Part shown: piece after piece, positions 13,201-22,373 of the stretch
Numbering within the stretch: position 1 is the stretch's first letter
How the letters are laid out: every line of letters starts with the position of its first letter
Source: Halisarca cf. caerulea
Lineage: Eukaryota; Porifera; Demospongiae; Chondrillida; Halisarcidae
Length of the DNA: 64,000 bases
Direction: 5' to 3'
Assembly (NCBI GenBank): GCA_963170055.1
Contig: CAUJGJ010000287.1
Coordinates: forward strand, 150,701 to 214,700
Notes under the pieces: generated by a model
Told to the model about the DNA's origin: nothing
The model's database searches: none
What the model saw: only the letters and a program-made list of their open reading frames with translations
Program-made: the position numbers and the translations under genes

Positions 13201-16200
13201 CTCCACACCAGGTTTGTGCGTGAATTTACGTTAGTGATATTATTGCACCCTATGCAACGTAGTTGCATCAGTGTGCATGTGGTGCTGTGTGTGTTACTGT
13301 AGCTACTGTACATACGGCATTATGTGCCAGTTTAGGTATGCACATAGTCTATGTAAAGTGGACGTTCATTATAAAGAATTCACAAACAGTGAATTTCTGC
13401 ATATGGGGAATAGCTACTAGTGACCTAGAGATGGTCTGCTATGAAAGTGTAACTGGTTATAGTGGATTTCTGATATAGCGAAGAATGCTCAGTGTCACCT
13501 GTGATTCCTTTGTTATGAGTTTCTCATGTGGAGATGTATGTGTGTAATCTTCTATTCATATCTGTACATAAAGCAGTTTTAGTTGTGAACATGTGATTCA
13601 ATATATGGATTGATGTGTATGTATCCTTGAGAGAGTGCATGTTTCAGTTAATCCTTGTTTGAACTTCTATATCAAGTACCTATTAGTTTAAGGTGTACGT
13701 ACATACATACATACGTATGTACTTTGCAAATCCATTCAAGCCTGTTGAGAAGTGAATTCACTTGAAAACAGGCTAATGCACATAATGTAGGGTGTATGTA
13801 TGTATGGTGTGTGTATCCGTATTAGCTGCATTTGATGCATTAAATATTGCAGAATGTGCAAATGTGTGGAAATTGTTCTGTTGTATACCACATACACATG
13901 TCATTGTCCTTCTCTGCAGATGTATCCATCACCTTTGACCCCTCCACCTACACTGTGAGTGAAGGAAATACTGTACAAGTGTTCTTGATGGCTGATAAGG
14001 ACTACAGTGAACCATTCAATGTTACAGTCAACTCAGTCAACACTGAAGGTGAGGTGGTGAGATGATAGAGGAGACCTGACTAGACTGAACCTTGCTCTCC
14101 TTTCTCCACAGATGTCAGCATCCAACCAATGAGTGTGACCTTTGAACCTCCCAACAGACGTGTGTCTGTGAATGTAATGGCTCAGTCTGATGATATTCAG
14201 GAACAAGATGAGAATGTGACCCTGACGTTCACCGTAGGAGATAGCTGTCTTGAGTCAGTTGTAGCTGGAGATCCATCTGAAGCCACAGTCACCATAACTG
14301 ATGCCACAGAAAGTAAGTGTCCGTTACCTTCACAGCATACTGTACATACATATGCACAATCTACTGCTATTAGTACATATAGAGATCTGTATTCATTCAG
14401 AATATTATAACGTTAATGTGTACATACATCACATCAACGCTGTTCCTTTGTTTATGTTGTATAGGTGTAGTTGTCTGTTTTGATGAAAGGACTTATTCTG
14501 TAATCGAGGGAGAAGAAGTGACCATTGGAATATCTGCCAACAGATACTTTACCTCATCCTTCACTGTCACTGCTGTCCATCCTGATCCAGGTTTGTTGAC
14601 TTGTGCGTGTATGGGGGGGGGTGGGCAGGTGGGCAGGTGTGTGTGTTTATTGTTGATTGATTAGTGTAAATTCTTTCTTGTGCAATTGCTATGATGCTCC
14701 TGCGTTGCAGGCAATGGATACAAGGCAGAAGTACACATAATATGCATACATGTTTAGACCTACAGTACGTACATCCACACACGTACTGGTTACTGATGTG
14801 CCAGTTTACTACTAAGGGTTTGATTGAAGGAATCAAGCTTCCTTTTGTGAAGGGCATGATTACTGCAATGTTTAATTACTCTTTTGGAATTTGTTCTTGA
14901 GAATTATCATTCACTTTATATTACACTGTATGTAACTCATGGCACAAAGTTTGGACTCGCATGGGATAGCCTACAGTATTGAAATGCTCACTACCCAATG
15001 GTTTTGGAATGAGCTTACCTTGAGATCTTTCAGGTGCTTTGTGCTAACTCTTATGTGGATTTGGGGGGCCTTTATGGAAGCAGCTACTGTTCTAAGCATC
15101 CAGTGTAAGACTCAGAATTTTGACAGTCCCATGCAATTCACAGTCCCAATAGATGTGATGTGATGTGATGGGTGCGTATGTCTGTCTCCGGTGTGGTCCA
15201 GTGGGATGGATGTGTTCATCTTCATGAGTGTAGCAAACTGTACGTAGCATGGGTTATTCGTGTGCACAGAATGGTAATGTGTATTGTGTGCACTGGTGCA
15301 CTGCACATGGGTGTGTACAACTGTACATACTATGTACAAGTATGTACATCTTGTACACATGTTGTGTGTTGTGTGAAATCGTAAATGGAGTGGATTTATT
15401 GTAACATATCTCACATCCGTTAGCTGGAGACTATGAGGTCCAAGGTAGGCCAGTGACATTTACTCCTGGAGATCGGGCCGAGTCTGTCAGATTTGTGGCA
15501 TTGACTGATGATGTTAAAGAGCTGAATGAAACAGTCTCCTTGATGCTGCAAGTTGTTGATGATGGAGGAATTGATGTTGAACTCTGTCCACAGAGCACCA
15601 CTGTAGTCACCATATTTGACATTAGTAGTGAGTTGCACACAAGCTGCTTTGCCAGCTGCGCATATTGTGGAGTAGTGTACATGTGCGCCCACATACAATG
15701 TACATACATGTGAGGCCTACAGCCACTGTCACACATCCAACGTATTGTATTTAAGCTCAGGAAAGGGAAAATATGTGGTTAATCTCTTTCTTGTGTGGAC
15801 TAGTTCACTAGTGTTTTATGTACTGTGTATAATATGTGTACATGTCTGTGAGTGGATATGCAATTATGCAAGACAGATAGAATTTTATAGTACAAGCATG
15901 TGTAATTCATTCCGCACTGTTATTTTCAAAGAACTAAAACTGTACTGTACTTTTTGACACTAGTATTTTGTATTTTTGCATAGATGTAGTGGTCTCATTT
16001 TCTCCACTGATCTATCCTGTGATGGAGGGAGGAACTGCTGTAGTCCGTCTACAAGCAGACAAAGAGGCCGGGGCTGACTACACCATAGATGTGATGCAGG
16101 TGGATGGAGGTCAGTTTGAAATGCCGGTGCACCGGTTCATTCAGTACTAGTTTGTCCAGGAACCTTCCTTATTGAAACTCTACCATGAATCCCCATCACA

Positions 16201-17152
16201 AGGTTGTGTACAACTTTACCTTGTTTATCCAGCACATAGCTTATCTGGCATGCTTTGTGTACAACAAACTTGGTGGAATATACGGTACCCGGTCCCATTA
16301 TACATGGCTGAATATACATTAAGTACACAACCTTAGGCGTACACTGTTGTACAGACATGTACGTATGTGTTACCACTCTGATAATGTACATATATTTAAG
16401 TGTTGTTGCTTAGTTTTCATATGTGTATGCATGGATATATTATGTAGTACTGAATTTTATAATAGAAGTTATATGTGTGCTTGCTTGTACTGTAGGTGGT
16501 GACTTTCAGTTGATAAACTCAACTGCTGTGTTCAGAGCTGGATCTGTAGAGGCTACTGTACTGGTTAGTGGAACTGTGGACAGCATCAAAGAATGTGAAG
16601 AGTCTTTCCAGATTTCAGCCTCCCTAACGTCTTCATCCACAAACCTTGGTGTCACCATTGGGAATGGTACTGCTGATGTTGTTGTTCAGGATGAAACTGA
16701 AGGTTGGTACTTTGCTGTTACAAGTCAAGTTACATTTCGTGTGTCAGCCGCCTGTGTCCTGGTGCATGGTACTTGTGCAGGCAAACCTCATTGAGATGAA
16801 CCTCAGAGGACCCACAAATTAGTTCTTGTTATCAGAAGTTTTTTCTTATCAGGATATAGTAATACATGTACAGTACTTCAGCAAACCTAATTTGGCTAAA
16901 AAAACTAGTTTGTGTTAATACTTATGTATACCTACAGTACATGTGTACGCATGTGTGTAGGAGCACTATTGTATGTTTCAACATCATCAGATTTTTCATC
17001 TATATACATGCATACATACAGTACATGTACCATGCAGCGCATCCTTGCATACGTACGTATATCCGATTTGTGCATTACAGATTCCACCATACGTATGTAT
17101 TTTCCTGCATATGTTCACACATACGTATGTTCCTTATACATTTGTGTGTGTG

Positions 17153-17221
<69 letters not shown>

Positions 17222-17253
17222 AGTGCACGTACCAGATGACTCCATACCTAGTT

Positions 17254-17302
<49 letters not shown>

Positions 17303-17343
17303 GTGTGTGTTTGGTGTACCAGATGACTCCATACCTAGTTGGT

Positions 17344-17390
<47 letters not shown>

Positions 17391-20300
17391 GTGTACCAGA
17401 TGACTAGTTCACTAACATTTGATCAATTTGCAAAAGTAAATTTAATTTATGTATTTCATTCTATGGTTTGCTTTCTTCAGATATCGTGATCACCTTTGAC
17501 CCCTCCACCTATGTTGTGAGTGAAGGAGGCTCAGGACCAGTGTGTCTGATGGTTGACAAGGACTACAGTGAATCGTTCAGTGTTACAGTCAACTCTGACA
17601 ACACTGAAGGTGGGATTGAAAAACTTACCAAGAAATTCTACGTACATATTTCTGACAAGGTGGTGAAGGTGGTACTTCTCTCTTTTCTGTGTGTACAGAC
17701 ATCACCATACAACCTGACATGGTGACATTCACACTTCCTGGTAGGCGTGTGTGTGTCAATGTAACAGCTCTTCCTGATGAGGTCCAAGAGCTGACTGAGA
17801 CTGTCGTGTTGAGTTGCACCATAAAAGACACTTGTCTCGAGTTTGCTAGTGAGCCCCACGAGGCCACTTTGAGGATCTTCGACAATACAGACAGTGAGTG
17901 AAGGGCTTAGAGTTCAGCACATGTGGGTGTGGCTATTTGCTGTAAGAAAATTGCTCACCAGTGAAATACCATACACCACGGGGATTGCATAAAGTGCAAA
18001 TGTAGCACTTATGTATGGCACATTGATGCATGCAGCTTTTATAATATATTGTGTATTTGTGTATGGAATCAGAGTTTCTGGTTTCTCCCATCTTGGAAAG
18101 TACACACGTACAAGCATGTACTAAGTTACTAACATGCCCTAGTTACGTGCATATGTATATATATATACATGCATTAAACATGTGCGTGGATATACAAATA
18201 TGTGAGAATGTGTACCTGTGTATCTCCCTGGCTTCTAAATACATTCAATGTTCCACTCACTTTGAATTGGATAGTTTAATGTAATTATTAAAGCCCCAAA
18301 TCTGAATGGGTTAACGGTGTATTTTGTAACTACATTACCTACATACGTACATATGATTGTGTGTGTATATGTATAGTGTGTTGTTAAGCAGTCATTAATC
18401 CTAATGGCAATTATGTAAAAATCATGGATCTTGTGTGAAATTTGTCCTGCAGAAGTACTATGTACGTACTGAGTGTGCCCTTATCCGTGGACATTTCACA
18501 GGTGTTCAAGTGAACTTTGGGTCACCACCACCACCAGTGAGGGAAGGAGATACCATTACCATCAGTGTAGTAGCAGATCGTGACTTCACAGCCCCCTTTA
18601 CTGTGGGAATACTAGCAGAGGATTCAAGTAAGATATCCTGTGTAGTCATTTGTTCATAATCTGTACATACAGAGCATATGCTGTTGGCATCAATGTACAT
18701 ATATGCATTGTATGTGTATGATGAGTGCACTTCACATCGTGGACAGTTTGTGTTGTAGGGCTCCTGTAATCCTTGTATTCACTATATTCAACACAATGCG
18801 TGCTGAGATATGATACTCAGTACAACCTCTATTTGAAGGAGTATCATCAGCAGTAACAAGCCTGGAGGAAGCTACATAGACGACAGTGGCAGGGCATCTC
18901 AACCCTGTTCATAGTTACAATATTCTACTACTAATGATAGTAGTCTGTAAAACTTGACTGACAATGTGTTTGTGAGGTTTGGTAAGAAAAGAGGTAGGGC
19001 CCTACCTGTACCTGGTGGTTCCTACGGCCCTGAATGCAATCAGCTGTCCTTATTGTGGTGGGTTTAGTGTATGCATCAGTGAGAGGGGTTCAAATTGGGC
19101 AGAGTAATGCTATCTTGTTGAAGAGGTGGCTGCGTTTTGGAGGTGTCCTTTGGTAGAGCTTTCATGGTAATACCCTCAACGTACGTATACATATCTGGTA
19201 TTAGATTTATACTGCCTGTACACTTCATACATACGTATCAGTGTTTTAGTATGTGTGTTCATGTACGTACATACGTGTACACATCTTTGTGGTACTTGTC
19301 TGATGCTGTTGTGAAGGACGTGTTTTGTGTTGTGTTGAGTTTGGATTCCAGTCTTTGGATCCTAGGATAGTTCAGGACAAGGCAAATGCAGTGAAACCGC
19401 TCCTAACCGAACCCTCTCAAAAATGGATGTATTTTCAAGTCCTGTTCTCCATATTCGCTGTACGTGTAGAGCCTCACTGATCCGTAGACCTCTCTATACT
19501 GAATCATTTCTTTGGTCCCAAGTGTGTTAAACTTTGGTTTGGAGAGGTTACATGTACATTGTATTTTTTTCACTGTATGTTCAGTACACTCATATGTAAG
19601 TAAGTATGTTACTTCTGTAGATGACTTTGACTTGTTGGATATGACTGTTCAGTTCACACCTGGTACTCGAGAGGGGTCTTTCAGATTCAGAGCAAACAGA
19701 GATGCTGTTAAAGAGAAGAACGAGACAGTCACTTTGACTCTCAACATTACAGACAGCGGAGGGATTGATGTGGTTGTTGGACCGATGGAGACCACCTCAG
19801 TCACCATCATTGATGACAATGGTTAGTGACATGTGTACGTGTGGATGAAGGGGAACCTCTTTAACTTGACACATCAGTGCTTCAGCGTCCTCCCCAACCT
19901 GACTCCATTCTGATGTACAGTTACCATACTGAAGTACCCTATGAGTCATTCTATCTAATATTCCAACGTTTGCTACGTATATCTCTGGAGTGCAGCTAGA
20001 TCATCATACTCATTATGCAGCTGTATCAGCTGTTCTGCATAAGTACGTAATTGATGCTTCATAGGAAACTGTTTTGCAGATAGTACTGTGGTGGATTTGG
20101 GGGATATCCCTGGAATAGTTGATACAATGCTTTACAGTTGTAATTGCATGCACGTATTGAAAGATTCCTTCTGGTGTTGAGTGTAAGTATCAAAGATTTT
20201 GTGTTTTTCTCTCATCAGTCTTATCTGTCCAGTTTGAGCAACCTCAGTACACAGTGTCTGAAGGGAACGCCATCACAGTGAACGTAGTGGCCAGTACTGA

Positions 20301-20942
20301 CTTCTCCACACCCTTCTCTGTGGACATCTCACAGGATGGAAGTGGAGGTGAGCTGGGATACATGTGTTCACTAGCCAACACCATTCCTGGGGGTCACAAT
20401 ACACATCATGCGTATATTCTGCTACAATGGTCGCATGCTGTACCACAAGTGAGTGTTCCAGTGTTTGTTGGTTTTGTGTGAGTAGATATTCAGGAGATTT
20501 GGTGCAGTACAGCTGAGGAAGGGAGGGTTACAACCACTGACTACTTGCCTCCCTGTAAACACCTGCTAAGTGTGTGTTCCTTCTCTACAGATATCACTCT
20601 CTCAACTGATGTTCTGAGCTTCAGCCCCTCCAGTAGAACTGCCTCAGTCATGCTGACTGCGACAGAAGACACCATCAAAGAAATGGATGAATCCTTCATG
20701 TTATCTTTGGCAGTCACAGATCCAATGTCTCGGGAATGTGGTGTTGAGTTGGGAGAGAGGTCCACTGCTACTGTAATAGTCCAGGACACTACGGAAGGTG
20801 TGTTGGGAATTTTCATCATAGTTGGTGTCGGGTCATTTTTAGGCAACTATTTGTATTTTACTGCATTCATGTTTCTATAATTCTAAATAAGTATGTAAAT
20901 ACGTACGTACATCTCGTAGATTTGGATACTGTGACTTCAGTG

Positions 20943-21026
<84 letters not shown>

Positions 21027-22302
21027 TCAAGGTCCCCCTGGGTATTTACTTATGATATGTCCTCACGTCTGCTTCTTGGTTGATAGAATTGTAATACCTT
21101 GCAGTACAGTTTCTGAATGTGATTCATTAATTACACATGTTTTTAACCTAAATTCTTAGAAATTTACTTTTGTCATGAATTTATGCACTCACTGTATATA
21201 TATACCCACACAAATACAATGTATATGCTCTTGTGGGTAAAATTCGAAGAGATCAAGGGAGACTGATGGATGACAGAAGATGAACACCACTCTGCATACT
21301 ACAGTGAAACACTCTTAATAGCACTGCACTTAAAGAAATATTGTGGACAATGGAATATTGTTTCTAAGACCCATTATTCACAAGCCATGATTTCACATAA
21401 TGGAATATTTAGTGTAATATAAAGAAAATTTTTCTGGTCCCAGGGGTATGCAATTAGGAGTGTTCCACTGTACCATACATCAGGGAATGTTGGAGAAATT
21501 GGCAAGAATTGCAAGTGAAAAGGAGTAAGAGCTGTGTTAGACTTGTGAATGGCACTTACCCACACGAAAGGCAAACACAAGAATGTAGATAAAGGAATTA
21601 TTTACCAAATACCCTGCTGTGATTGTGAAAAGTCATAGATACATTGGAGAGTCATTGACAGAGAGGATTATAAGGAATACCGACGTGCGGTGAGAAATGA
21701 AGATTCAAGGAATGCCTATGCTGTACATAGCTTAAAAGAGAGCCACAGTATTGATTGAAAGAATTTAATGCCAGAATCATTGACAGGGAACAGAGCTGGA
21801 AACAGAGGAGGATCAAGGAGAGCCTGTATATACATCAGGTGTAAGGATAACTACAACCTTGATTGAGGGTTGGCCCTGAGTCATGTGTAGGATCCCCTGA
21901 TTGGACAGGCATCATGCATGTTTTTTGATCCCATTGGTTATTATTCCACCCAATCACTATCTCACTCGCATGCAGTAGTCAATCAGTTTTTAGTTTGTGT
22001 ACCTGAAGAAGCCCAAGTGGGTGAAATGTTGTCAACAAATTGTGACATGCATTATATGTCCAAAGATAAAACATCTGTACATCAATCCAGCATGGGAAGA
22101 ATTTCTACCATTGTATGACCTATGATATGACTGATCAGTCTTCAAAATGCTATAGTACTATAGTGTACTATACAATCATGCATGCACATTTTTTATTATT
22201 ATATACTGTAAATTACATAGTAATTTAGTACTTATAATACATTCATACTATAAGTACTAAATTAATGTATTAATAATAATAAATGTGCATGTATGATTGT
22301 TG

Positions 22303-22373
<71 letters not shown>

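Noticed and set aside
15112..15736. Minus-strand frames of about 100 codons opposite exon 15424-15627
   Set aside because: Shadow of the real exon; no conserved motif and wrong strand relative to the cluster.
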